Of a stretch of DNA of 64,000 nucleotides, positions 8,501-15,666 are shown in pieces. How positions within the stretch are numbered: the first letter of the stretch is position 1; every line of letters begins with the position of its first letter. The notes under the pieces were generated by a model that saw only the letters and a program-made list of their open reading frames with translations, ran no database searches and had not been told where the DNA came from. Both the position numbers and the translations under genes were made by a program. The stretch is from Geodermatophilus africanus (GTDB taxonomy: Bacteria > Actinomycetota > Actinomycetes > Mycobacteriales > Geodermatophilaceae), in NCBI RefSeq assembly GCF_900107105.1, contig NZ_FNOT01000005.1, positions 42,320 to 106,319 on the forward strand, read 5' to 3'.

Positions 8501-10343
8501 CCTGCAGCTCGCCACGGGTGCCGCCATGAGCGCCGCGGGGGCGTTCCGGCTGGACGGGGCCGCCTGCGCCGGTGCGGCCGTCACGCCGGGCGGGTCCTGC
8601 GTGCTGACCGTGCGCTTCGCGCCGACGACCGCGGGGTCGCACTCCGGGGTCCTGCTGCTCACCGCCGAGGGCTTCCCCGACGCGGCGGTCGTGCTGTCGG
8701 GCGTCGGTCGCGACGGCCGGACGCCGCTGGTGCCGGACGTCATCGGGCTGCCCCTCACGCAGGCCCAACAGCGGCTCACCGGAGCCGGTCTCGCGACCGG
8801 CGGGATCGAGCAGGTGCCGCACCCCGACATCCCGCAGGGTGCCGTCGCCGACCAGTCGCCGCGTGCGGGCGTCCCCCTTCCCGCGGGCGGGGCGGTCGAC
8901 CTCCTCGTCTCCAGCGGCCCGCCCCTCGTGCCGGTGCCCGACGTGGTGGGCCTGAGCCGCTCGGAAGCGGCCCAGGTGCTCCTGGACGCCGGCCTGCGGG
9001 TCGGCTCGGTGTCCGAACGCCCCGACCCGAGTGCCGAGGCCGGTGTCGTGCTCGAGAGCTCGCCACCCGGGAAGACGCAGGTGGCGGCCGGCAGCGACGT
9101 CGACCTCGTGGTCTCCGCCGTACCCCCGTGCGCGGTGCCCGAGCTGTCCGGGCTGTCCCAGGACGACGCTGCCGCGGCGCTGGGTGCGGCCGATCTGTCG
9201 GTCGGGCGGGTCACCCAGGGCTCGGACCCCAGCCTCGAGGCGGGCACCGTGCTGGAGAGCGACCCGGCTGCCGGTTCGTCGCTGCCGTGCGGCAGCCCCG
9301 TCGACCTGGTCGTCGCCACCACTGCGCCCGTCGTCGACTGCGTCGCACCGGACGTGGTGGGCATGACGCGCGATCGAGCGGCCGCGGCGATCGAGGACGC
9401 CCGGCTGGAGATGGGAGGCGTGTCCGAGGAGTCGAGCGTGTCTGCCGACCCGGGCACCGTGATCAGGACCGCGCCGGCGGTGGGTTCGGAGGCATCGTGC
9501 GGCAGTGCCGTGGCCCTGGTCATCGCCGTCGAACCGCCCTGCACCGTGCCGCAGGTGGTGGGCCTGACCGAGCAGGAGGCCCGGACCGCGATCTCGGACG
9601 CCCGGCTGGCGGTGGGCGACGGGGGCACCGAGGCCAGTCCCTCGGCCGCCAGGGGTGAGGTGTTGCGCTCCACTCCGGCCGCGGGAGCGACGCCGGAGTG
9701 CGGCAGCACCGTGACCATCGTCGTCTCCTCCGGCCCGCCGCCGTGCACCGTCCCCGACGTGGTCGGCCAGCCGCGGGACCAGGCGGCCGCGGAAATCCGG
9801 GAGGCCGGACTGGCGGCAGCCGACGGGGGCACCGAGGCCAGTCCCTCCGCCGCCGAGGGTGAGGTGTTGCGCTCCACTCCGGCCGCGGGAGCGACGCCGG
9901 AGTGCGGCAGCACCGTGACCATCGTCGTCTCCTCCGGCCCGCCGCCGTGCACCGTCCCGGACGTGGAAGGCGCGCAGCGGGACGCCGCGGTGGCGGCGGT
10001 CAGGGATGCCGGCCTCGCGGCGGCCGAGCGATCCGGGTCCTCGAGCGACGAGGCCGGAACCGTGCTCGATATCCAGCCGGCGGCGGGCTCGACGGTGGAG
10101 TGCGGCAGCACCGTGACCATCGTCGTCTCCTCCGGCCCGCCGCCGTGCACCGTGCCGAAGGTCGTGGGGCTCTCGCGGACCGACGCGGAGCAGGCGATCC
10201 AGGACGCGGGCCTGGAGGTGGGCACGGTGACCCCCGACTACGAGGTCAGCACGGTGGTGTCGAGCAGCCCTGGTGCTGGCGAGGAAGCAGAGTGCGGCAG
10301 CAGCGTCGCTCTCGGGGTCGTCGCCGAGAACATCGTTGAGTAG
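5589..10343 (+). CDS. Transmembrane STAND NTPase with anchor-D/HYDIN and PASTA ectodomain
   Basis: The 1584-residue protein has, in order: a Gly/Val motif at residues 26-45 (VTVGGDVTGQLAVGSHI) also found in the next gene; a STAND/AAA NTPase core with Walker A GPAGMGKST (108-116) and Walker B ALLLDDV (179-185); a winged-helix-like region (about 295-360); TPR-like helices (about 410-510); an acidic disordered linker; one membrane helix (about 581-602); four Ig-like anchor-D/HYDIN repeats (about 612-714, 722-826, 834-931, 938-1040), each with a Cys pair; and eight PASTA domains (about 1046-1580), those from the third on with a Cys pair. NLR-like STAND proteins are oligomerising sensors, and PASTA domains elsewhere bind peptidoglycan fragments. 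A transmembrane receptor linking envelope sensing to a cytoplasmic STAND switch is my inference. Confidence 0.85.
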   Translation: MAQPAGDDVADSGRRAGEPVGEIRTSVTVGGDVTGQLAVGSHIVQMRVDTVLGNLVTVLPPDARANVTPRPVPISLVPRRPAFVVGRQHETALAVEALSTRRPVELNGPAGMGKSTLLRSLAHHLPVTEACGGMAHLSARGLSHDDLLQVLFDVFYSSDIPVRPTPGELRHYLQHARAALLLDDVTLVEDDVADVEDHAPECGFVLTTTSGTDAGDALSIELTGLQGAAARALVARALGRPVGPDEQPAVDVLCGLVRGAPAGLLRLAAAARTSDGTLAEFAESAAASGAPPIPVDSAEDVRLLGLLAAIPGVALDVEELSAITGAGDVQERLDRLVARGLVLTSAPPVSTRARIAYSLADGVELGPPPGWQMEQRRAEVRQYFLDLAEQRSETLLAPGAPAETLRAVHADAARHREWRYVLLLGVLLGAAYALSGRWDAWRQVAQHELTAARALEDRAAEARALHQLGTRALCVGDTSTARELLQAALRLRTAIGASAAAAVTQHNLSLLLAPPPPPDEPDDTAGSEDDGGSTALDDDHGVLGSWQDGAPIGSQGHAGATAVRSSSGSGVGAGTTTISGKVLAIGASLVVVPALVAGLVILRSGDPAGAAVALDQQDLSFGAAAVNQAGESRTLTARNLGGTAIHLDGFRTSGANSSDFVVTTSTCRDREIAAGATCTADVVFSPTGAGPREASLMVDVREVDEDPTATLSGTSTEPDGSSPTAVPSALSFGDQPLNASSGRRQVVVTGAPGVPVVLGSSGLSGLDAADFVVESDGCSGAQLVPGATCSVGVRFTPSGAGTRQGLLTLPGPEGVPAVTVPLNGSGVPPPSDPAFRVDPRALSFGVRPVGSPSSPEQVVLTNSGQAPLDVATVSVVGSPDFAVTQATCPVSLSPGQDCVVTVVFAPVTEGHRTAQLSIGGDGPAVPLSGSGTAPPAAAPDISPRALDFSEVLVGDLSPPQDVVVTNRADRPLQLATGAAMSAAGAFRLDGAACAGAAVTPGGSCVLTVRFAPTTAGSHSGVLLLTAEGFPDAAVVLSGVGRDGRTPLVPDVIGLPLTQAQQRLTGAGLATGGIEQVPHPDIPQGAVADQSPRAGVPLPAGGAVDLLVSSGPPLVPVPDVVGLSRSEAAQVLLDAGLRVGSVSERPDPSAEAGVVLESSPPGKTQVAAGSDVDLVVSAVPPCAVPELSGLSQDDAAAALGAADLSVGRVTQGSDPSLEAGTVLESDPAAGSSLPCGSPVDLVVATTAPVVDCVAPDVVGMTRDRAAAAIEDARLEMGGVSEESSVSADPGTVIRTAPAVGSEASCGSAVALVIAVEPPCTVPQVVGLTEQEARTAISDARLAVGDGGTEASPSAARGEVLRSTPAAGATPECGSTVTIVVSSGPPPCTVPDVVGQPRDQAAAEIREAGLAAADGGTEASPSAAEGEVLRSTPAAGATPECGSTVTIVVSSGPPPCTVPDVEGAQRDAAVAAVRDAGLAAAERSGSSSDEAGTVLDIQPAAGSTVECGSTVTIVVSSGPPPCTVPKVVGLSRTDAEQAIQDAGLEVGTVTPDYEVSTVVSSSPGAGEEAECGSSVALGVVAENIVE
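9618..9966 (+). repeat. Recent tandem duplication of a PASTA unit (204-bp period)
   Basis: About 145 bases at 9618-9762 recur at 9822-9966 with only a few mismatches, an offset of exactly 204 bases (68 codons). The block encodes the second half of PASTA 5 and the start of PASTA 6, and again the end of PASTA 6 and the start of PASTA 7. A shorter piece of the same sequence recurs near 10100-10150. Identity at third codon positions indicates recent duplication or conversion. Confidence 0.85.
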
Positions 10344-10380
10344 GGCCGCGCCGTCAGCCTGGGAATGGGAGGTACCTGTC

Positions 10381-10824
10381 GTGATCGATGACTCAGGAAT
10401 GGTCAGTGGCCACCAGGTCAACGTCGGTGGTTCGGTGGAGGGTCAATTCGCTGTCGGCGAGCACATCCACCAGCAGCACGTCTCGGGCTCGCAGCAGGCG
10501 CCGACCGTCACCGAGGCGGACCTCGCCGAGCTCCGCAACGCCGTGGACGAGGTCAGGGCCCGGATCCGCGCCGAGGCGCCACCGGAGCAGCAGGCCGCGG
10601 CCCTCGAGAGGGTCGACGAGGTCGAGCAGGCGGTCGTCGCGGAGGAACCCGACCTCACCACCCTCCAGTACGTCCGGAACTGGTTCGTGAAGAACCTGCC
10701 GAAGCTGGCCGGCACGGTCACGGGGCTGGTGGTCCACCCCGTGGTGGGCAAGATCGTCGAGGCTGCGGGAGACGTCGCCGCCTCGCAGTTCCGCAAGCTC
10801 TTCGGCGACGTGTCCGAGCGCTGA
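10381..10824 (+). CDS. Small protein sharing the STAND N-terminal motif; candidate effector
   Basis: The 147-residue product starts at a GTG with GGGAGG upstream, 37 bases after the STAND gene, probably in one operon. Residues 12-30 (QVNVGGSVEGQFAVGEHI) match the STAND motif at residues 26-43; 14 of 24 aligned positions are identical (V-VGG-V-GQ-AVG-HI-Q). Residues 42-90 are charged and probably helical, and about 101-135 hold hydrophobic or amphipathic segments (NLPKLAGTVTGLVV, then VVGKIVEAAGDVAA) that could be membrane-active. No enzyme signature was seen. In bacterial NLR systems a short amyloid-type motif is shared between the receptor and a neighbouring effector, and this gene fits that pattern. 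The effector role is inference. Confidence 0.7.
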   Translation: MIDDSGMVSGHQVNVGGSVEGQFAVGEHIHQQHVSGSQQAPTVTEADLAELRNAVDEVRARIRAEAPPEQQAAALERVDEVEQAVVAEEPDLTTLQYVRNWFVKNLPKLAGTVTGLVVHPVVGKIVEAAGDVAASQFRKLFGDVSER

Positions 10825-10854
10825 CCCGGCTCACCGCCGGCGCGCACCGGGTCA
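10822..10854 (+). terminator. Weak hairpin at the end of the motif-protein gene
   Basis: An 8-bp inverted repeat TGACCCGG...CCGGGTCA overlaps the stop codon of the motif-protein gene, with a 17-base loop and no T-run. It may contribute to termination. Confidence 0.35.
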
Positions 10855-10916
10855 GCCCGGTCGCCGGACCCGTCCCGCGGGAGGCCTGCCGGCGCGACCT
10901 GCGGGTCGGCCGGTGA

Positions 10917-10970
10917 GCAGGTGCGGTCGCCCACGGCGGCGTGTCCGCGCGTGTCGACGACCGCACCTGC
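10917..10970. terminator. Bidirectional hairpin between convergent genes
   Basis: Perfect 13-bp arms GCAGGTGCGGTCG and CGACCGCACCTGC are separated by 28 bases, between the motif-protein gene (+) and panB (-). There is no T-run, as is usual for high-GC actinobacterial intrinsic terminators. Confidence 0.55.
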
Positions 10971-10998
10971 CCACTCGGCCGGACCGGGGGCCGGGCGG

Positions 10999-11829
10999 CT
11001 ACTCGAAGGAGTGCTCGGGCCCCGGGAAGACGCCGTCGCGCACCTCGTCGGCGTACTCGCGGGCGGCCCGCAGCAGCTCGCCGCGCAGGTCGGCGTACTT
11101 CTTGACGAAGCGCGGCACCCGACCGCCGGTCAGCCCGGCCATGTCCGGCCACACCAGCACCTGGGCGTCGCAGTCGGCGCCCGCGCCGATGCCGATGGTG
11201 GGGATGGTCAGCTCCTTGGTCACCTGGGCGGCGAGCGGGGCGGGCACCATCTCCAGGACGACGGCGAACGCCCCGGCCTCCTGCGCGGCGTGCGCGTCGG
11301 CCAGCAGCTGCTCGGCCCCGGCCCCGCGACCCTGCACCCGGAAGCCGCCGAGGGCGTGCTCGCTCTGCGGCGTGAACCCGACGTGCGCCATGACCGGGAC
11401 GCCGTTCTCCGTCAACACCCGGGTCTGCGGTGCGACCCGCACCCCGCCCTCGAGCTTGACCGCCTGCGCGCCGCCCTCCTTCATCATCCGGACGGCGGTG
11501 GTGAACGCCTGCTGCGGCGAGGCCTCGTAGCTGCCGAAGGGCAGGTCGGCCACGATGAGCGACCGCTTCGTCGACCGGGTCACCGCCTTGGTCAGCACCA
11601 GGATGTCCTCGACGGTCACCGGCACGGTCGAGGTGTGCCCGAGGACGACGTTGCCGGCCGAGTCGCCGACCAGCATCACCGGGATGCCGGCCTCCTCGAA
11701 CACGGCCGCGCTGAACGTGTCGTAGGCGGTGAGCATCGCCCACTTCTCACCGCGCTCCTTGGCCTGCTGCAGGTGGTGCACCCGCACCCGGGCGGTGGAC
11801 GTCCCGCCGTAGAGCACTGATTCGCTCAT
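10999..11829 (-). CDS. panB: 3-methyl-2-oxobutanoate hydroxymethyltransferase
   Basis: The 276-residue TIM-barrel enzyme transfers a hydroxymethyl group from 5,10-methylene-tetrahydrofolate to 2-oxoisovalerate, the first committed step of pantothenate (CoA) synthesis. Conserved metal and catalytic positions are visible: GDSAGN (Asp56), ADLPFGSYE (Asp95), KLEGG (Glu127) and VLEMVP (Glu193). Length matches the family. The ATG at 11829 overlaps the nadE stop codon in an ATGA arrangement, so translation is probably coupled to nadE. The frame stays open upstream, but MSESVLYGG matches the family N-terminus. Confidence 0.95.
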   Translation of the reverse strand: MSESVLYGGTSTARVRVHHLQQAKERGEKWAMLTAYDTFSAAVFEEAGIPVMLVGDSAGNVVLGHTSTVPVTVEDILVLTKAVTRSTKRSLIVADLPFGSYEASPQQAFTTAVRMMKEGGAQAVKLEGGVRVAPQTRVLTENGVPVMAHVGFTPQSEHALGGFRVQGRGAGAEQLLADAHAAQEAGAFAVVLEMVPAPLAAQVTKELTIPTIGIGAGADCDAQVLVWPDMAGLTGGRVPRFVKKYADLRGELLRAAREYADEVRDGVFPGPEHSFE

Positions 11830-13661
11830 GAGTGTGATGCCGCTCCTTCGCGGACGGTGGGCAGCGTCTCCCGCCACCTGTTGGTGACGGGCAGCCGCCT
11901 GTCGCGTCCGAACGCCTTGAGGCTGATCTTCGTTCCGGGCGCGGACTGCCGGCGCTTGAACTCCGCGGCGTCCACCAGCCGCAGCACCCGCGCCACCACC
12001 TCCGGGTCGTGGCCGCGCTCGAGCAAGTCGGCCATCCCGAGGTCGCGGTCGACGTAGTCGGCGACGACCGCGTCGAGCTCCTCGTAGGAGGGCAGCGAGT
12101 CGGTGTCGACCTGGCCGGGCGCGAGCTCGGCCGACGGCGGCTTGTCGATCGAGTTCTGCGGGATCGGCTCGGTCTCCCCGCGGCCCCGCGCGTGCTCGTT
12201 GCGCCACCGGGCAAGAGCCCAGACGAGCGTCTTGGGCACGTCCTTGATCGGCGCGAACCCGCCGGCCGAGTCGCCGTAGAGGGTCGAGTAGCCGACCGCG
12301 ACCTCGCTCTTGTTGCCGGTGGTCAGCAGCAGGTGGCCGTGCTGGTTGGACAGCCCCATCAGCAGCGTGCCGCGCACCCGGGCCTGCAGGTTCTCCGCGG
12401 CGACGCCGCTGAGCTCCACCGACGCGTGGTAGGCGTCGACCATCGGCGCGATCGGGACGACGGAGTAGTGCAGCCCGGTCCGCCGCGCGAGGTCCTCGGC
12501 GTCGGCCAGGGAGTGCTCGCTGGAGTACGTCGAGGGCAGGCCGACGCCGTACACCCGGTCGGCGCCCAGCGCGTCGACGGCGAGGGCGGCGCACACGGCG
12601 GAGTCGATGCCGCCGGAGAGGCCGAGCACCACCGAGGGCATGCCGTTCTTGTCGATGAAGTCCCGCAGGCCCAGCACCAGCGCCCGCCAGACCTCCTCGG
12701 GGTCCGACAGCGGCGCGGCGACCGACGCCGGCCGGGGGTCGAACGCCGGCACCGGGTCCTCGGAGAGCACGTGCCGGGTCACCGTCATCGAGCCGATCCG
12801 GCCCTCCCGGCGCTCGGGCACGGACGACGGGTCGATCGCCAGGTCCACGCACATCAGGTGCTCGACGAACTGCGGCGCCCGGCCCAGCAGCTCGCCGTCC
12901 GCGGACACGGCCATCGAGTCGCCGTCGAAGACCAGCTCGTCCTGGCCGCCGACCTGGTTGCAGTACACGACGGGAGCCCGTGCCTCGGCCGCCCGGCGGC
13001 GGACCAGCGGCAGCCGCAGGTCGTCCTTGGCGCGCTCGTAGGGCGAGGCGTTGGGGGAGAGCACCAGGTCCACCCCGGCCTGGCCGGCGACGCCGCACGG
13101 CCCGCCCTCCACCCAGAGGTCCTCGCAGACGGTCAGCGCCAGGTCCACGCCGTGCAGCCGGACGACCGGCAGCTCGGTGCCGGGCACGAAGTACCGCGCC
13201 TCGTCGAAGACGCCGTAGTTGGGCAGGTGCCGCTTGTAGTAGCGGACGACGACCTCGCCGCCGTGCAGCAGCGCGGCGGCGTTGCGGGGCGCGCCGCGGC
13301 GCGGGTTGGCGTCGGCCGGGCGGTCGTCGTCCCCCGGCATGGACTCCGCCGGCGCCGGGCCGCTGCCCTCGGTGTGCGCGAGGTAGCCGACCACGACCGC
13401 GGTGTCGCCGAGTCCCCGGTCGGCGAGATCGCCGGCGAGCTCGACCAGCGCCTTCTCGCTGGCCTGCGCGAAGGACTCGCGGAGGACGAGGTCCTCGGGC
13501 GGGTACCCGGTCAGGGTCATCTCCGGGAAGACGACGACGTGCGCGCCGGCGGCCGCTGCGTCCGCCGTCCAGCGGGTCACCAGCTCGGCGTTGCCGGCGA
13601 GGTCGCCGACCCGGGTGTCGACCTGGGCGAGGGCCACTCTGAGCTGCACGGGTTCGCTCAC
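11826..13661 (-). CDS. nadE: Glutamine-dependent NAD+ synthetase
   Basis: The 611-residue two-domain enzyme amidates nicotinic acid adenine dinucleotide to NAD+. The N-terminal nitrilase-type glutaminase carries the Glu47-Lys143-Cys179 triad ([25 protein letters not shown]). The C-terminal synthetase has the P-loop SGGIDS at about 349-354 and the TTGNKSE segment. A low-complexity insertion (about 98-126, [19 protein letters not shown]) interrupts the glutaminase domain. It is followed by panB with a 4-bp overlap, so two cofactor pathways (NAD and CoA) share a transcript. The GTG/ATG start near 13661 gives the usual family length. Confidence 0.95.
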   Translation of the reverse strand: MSEPVQLRVALAQVDTRVGDLAGNAELVTRWTADAAAAGAHVVVFPEMTLTGYPPEDLVLRESFAQASEKALVELAGDLADRGLGDTAVVVGYLAHTEGSGPAPAESMPGDDDRPADANPRRGAPRNAAALLHGGEVVVRYYKRHLPNYGVFDEARYFVPGTELPVVRLHGVDLALTVCEDLWVEGGPCGVAGQAGVDLVLSPNASPYERAKDDLRLPLVRRRAAEARAPVVYCNQVGGQDELVFDGDSMAVSADGELLGRAPQFVEHLMCVDLAIDPSSVPERREGRIGSMTVTRHVLSEDPVPAFDPRPASVAAPLSDPEEVWRALVLGLRDFIDKNGMPSVVLGLSGGIDSAVCAALAVDALGADRVYGVGLPSTYSSEHSLADAEDLARRTGLHYSVVPIAPMVDAYHASVELSGVAAENLQARVRGTLLMGLSNQHGHLLLTTGNKSEVAVGYSTLYGDSAGGFAPIKDVPKTLVWALARWRNEHARGRGETEPIPQNSIDKPPSAELAPGQVDTDSLPSYEELDAVVADYVDRDLGMADLLERGHDPEVVARVLRLVDAAEFKRRQSAPGTKISLKAFGRDRRLPVTNRWRETLPTVREGAASHS

Positions 13662-13731
13662 GGACCCATCCTGGTCCGCGGCCCCGGGCCTGAGCCAGAC
13701 GGGGGGGCTGTCCGGGTGATCACGTACGGCC

Positions 13732-13737
13732 TAGCCT
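13732..13737 (+). promoter_or_regulatory. -10 hexamer TAGCCT of a leaderless gene
   Basis: TAGCCT lies seven bases upstream of the ATG at 13745, which has no ribosome-binding site. Transcription would start at or next to the start codon. Confidence 0.5.
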
Positions 13738-13744
13738 CCGCCGG

Positions 13745-14140
13745 ATGACCCTCCGCTCGAACCTGCGCCGGTCGGTAGCGGCCGCCTACGCCGCGATCGG
13801 CGTCGTCGCCGCCCTGGCGCCCGCGCGGGTCCCGGAGCTCTTCGGCGGCACGGCCGGCACACCGGAGGCCCGGACCGAGATCCGGGCGGTGTACGCGGGC
13901 ATCCCCCTGGCCCTCGCGGCGTCCCTGACGGGGGCGCGCGGGTCGACACCCGCCGACGACGCCGTCCTGCACACGGTGGCCGCTGCCAGCGCGGGCATGG
14001 CCGCGGCGCGGCTCGCCGGCTGCCTGGTCGAGCGCCGACTCACCGCCTGGCCGACCGGGGCGTTCCTGGCCCTGGAGGCCGCGCTGGCCCTGGCGTCGAG
14101 GGTGGCGACGCGGACCCCGGAGGGCCTCCGTACCCCCTGA
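13745..14140 (+). CDS. DUF4345-like small membrane protein
   Basis: The 131-residue protein has about four hydrophobic segments (residues 12-27, 50-63, 80-95 and 106-120). It carries the PELFGG...TEIRAVYAGIPLA signature typical of the DUF4345 family of four-helix membrane proteins, whose function is unknown. It is divergent from nadE and convergent with the slipin gene. The start lacks a ribosome-binding site but sits seven bases downstream of a -10-like box, so it is probably translated from a leaderless transcript. Confidence 0.8.
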   Translation: MTLRSNLRRSVAAAYAAIGVVAALAPARVPELFGGTAGTPEARTEIRAVYAGIPLALAASLTGARGSTPADDAVLHTVAAASAGMAAARLAGCLVERRLTAWPTGAFLALEAALALASRVATRTPEGLRTP

Positions 14141-14149
14141 GCGGACGGG

Positions 14150-14992
14150 TCAGCCGGCGGCCACCGGCGGCGTCGTCGGCCGCGGGACGGGGACGCCGTT
14201 CACCGCGGGAGCGGGATCGACGGCCTCCGCACCCGGGGGAGTGGCGCGCTCCAGGAAACGGAGCAGCTCGACCGGGAACGGCAGGACGACCGTCGAGTTC
14301 TTCTCCGCGGCCACCTCCACCATGGTCTGCAGCAGACGCAGCTGCAGCGCGGCCGGTTGGGTCGCCATCACCTGCGCGGCCTGGGAGAGCGTCTCCGAGG
14401 CCTGCAGCTCGCCCTCGGCGGTGATCACGCGCGAGCGGCGCTCCCGCTCGGCCTCGGCCTGCCGGGCGATCGACCGCTTCATCGACTCGGGCAGCGCGAC
14501 GTCCTTGATGTCGACGCGGTCGATGTGGACCCCCCAGTCGACGGCCGGGTTGTCGAGCATCAGCTCCAGGCCCTGGTTCAGCCTCTCCCTGTTCGACAGC
14601 AGGTCGTCGAGGTCGCTCTTGCCGATGATCGACCGCAGCGAGGCCTGCGCCACCTGGGCGATCGCGGCCTGGTAGTTCTGCACGTCGACGACGACCCGCA
14701 CCGGGTCGAACACCCGGTAGTAGACGACCGCGTCGACCTTGACGGTGACGTTGTCCCGGGTGATCCCCTCCTGCGCCGGCACCGGCATGGTGACGATCTG
14801 CATGTTGACCTTGTGCAGCCGGTCGACGCCCGGGGCGATGACGGTCAGACCCGGCGGTCGGACGTCGCCGAGCAGCCGGCCGAACCGCAGGACCACTCCG
14901 CGCTGGTACTGGGTCACCACCCGGACGCTCGCGCCCACGAGCAGCAGCAGCCCGAGGACGGCGACGGCGAGCAGTGCGAGGACGACGTCCAT
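14150..14992 (-). CDS. SPFH/band 7 slipin
   Basis: The 280-residue stomatin/slipin-type protein has one N-terminal membrane helix (residues about 3-22). A band 7 domain follows (VVLRFGRLLGDVRPPGLTV through DIKDVALPESMKRSIARQAEAERERR), then a coiled-coil helix and a short Pro-rich tail. Slipins form membrane-associated cages or scaffolds and act as adaptors in envelope-stress responses or membrane proteolysis. No NfeD partner or protease gene adjoins it here. The ATG at 14992 places the membrane helix at the very N-terminus, as expected. Confidence 0.9.
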   Translation of the reverse strand: MDVVLALLAVAVLGLLLLVGASVRVVTQYQRGVVLRFGRLLGDVRPPGLTVIAPGVDRLHKVNMQIVTMPVPAQEGITRDNVTVKVDAVVYYRVFDPVRVVVDVQNYQAAIAQVAQASLRSIIGKSDLDDLLSNRERLNQGLELMLDNPAVDWGVHIDRVDIKDVALPESMKRSIARQAEAERERRSRVITAEGELQASETLSQAAQVMATQPAALQLRLLQTMVEVAAEKNSTVVLPFPVELLRFLERATPPGAEAVDPAPAVNGVPVPRPTTPPVAAG

Positions 14993-15117
14993 CTCGCGCC
15001 TCCGGCGTCGCTCCGACGCCTCACCCGGGCGTCCCGGAACGGCGGGGAGATCGTACGTCCGGAACGCCCGCCCGGCGGTCCCGCGAGTCGCCGGACGGGG
15101 GATCTCGGGTGCGGAGG

Positions 15118-15360
15118 TCAGGCGCCGACCGTGTCCTCGCCGCGAGCCGCGGCGATGTGCTTAGCGGTGTCGAGGTAGTGCCGGGAGCGGACGACCCGGC
15201 CGGTGTGGCCGAAGGTCCACAGGTGGACTTCCTCGTCGGCGAAGCGTCCGCCGTCCGGCAGCGCGAACGACGCCCGGACCTCGGCGGCGACCTGCCGTCC
15301 CGAGCCGATGACGTCGAGGACGGCGAACTCCAGCAGCTGCCACTGCGCGACGAGCTCGCC
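15118..15360 (-). pseudogene. SnoaL/NTF2-like fold protein, 3' remnant
   Basis: About 80 residues ending ...HLWTFGHTGRVVRSRHYLDTAKHIAAARG resemble the second half of a SnoaL-like (NTF2-fold) protein. Members are usually about 130-145 residues long. The segment GELVAQWQLLEFAVLDVIGSG is the earliest recognisable part. Upstream on this strand the homology stops at about 15360, exactly where a different gene remnant begins on the other strand. The 5' half and start codon are therefore missing, and the piece is not expected to be functional. Confidence 0.6.
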
Positions 15361-15570
15361 GGTCCCGGCGACACGGTCGTCTGCCGCGGCGAGCCGGACG
15401 GCGGGGCGTTCATCGCCTGCTGGATGGCCGACGGCCGGGTGACCGCCGGGATGAACGTGGACGTCTGGGACGTCACGGCGCCGATCCAGCAGCTGATCCG
15501 GTCGCGGCGACAGGTGCAGCCAGCGAGGCTGACCGACCCCGACACGCCGCTGGAGCTGCTCGCGGGGTAG
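15361..15570 (+). pseudogene. FAD-dependent ferredoxin-reductase C-terminal remnant
   Basis: About 70 residues (GDTVVCRGEPDGGAFIACW, then MADGRVTAGMNVDVWD, ending TDPDTPLELLAG) match the C-terminal Reductase_C domain of NAD(P)H:ferredoxin/rubredoxin reductases. In those roughly 400-residue enzymes this domain follows the FAD and NAD binding domains. Both upstream domains are absent, and the sequence to the left belongs to the SnoaL remnant on the opposite strand. This is a 3' fragment left by a deletion or rearrangement; the stop TAG at 15568 is intact. Confidence 0.65.
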
Positions 15571-15636
15571 GACCCCGGGCCGGCGGGCGTGCCGGGGTGC
15601 CGTCGCTCCCGGCCAGGAGGCAGGCTGGGTGGCGAC

Positions 15637-15652
15637 GTCACACCCCGGAAAC
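15637..15652 (+). promoter_or_regulatory. GlnR-like half-box upstream of glnA2
   Basis: GTCAC-N6-GAAAC matches the gTnAC-N6-GaAAC half of the actinobacterial GlnR consensus exactly. It ends 15 bases before the chosen glnA2 start, so it would overlap the leader or ribosome-binding region. Only one half is present, so nitrogen control here is tentative. Confidence 0.35.
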
Positions 15653-15666
15653 GACTGGACGCGATC

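Noticed and set aside
9618..10160. CRISPR-like array
   Set aside because: The repeats are in-frame PASTA coding units without unique spacers of constant length. No cas gene is present.
6888..10421. Open reading frame of 1177 codons on the minus strand opposite the STAND/PASTA gene
   Set aside because: It is an antisense shadow caused by the high GC of the third codon position. Its product is Arg/Gly/His-rich with no domain, whereas the plus strand has clear NTPase, anchor-D and PASTA repeats.
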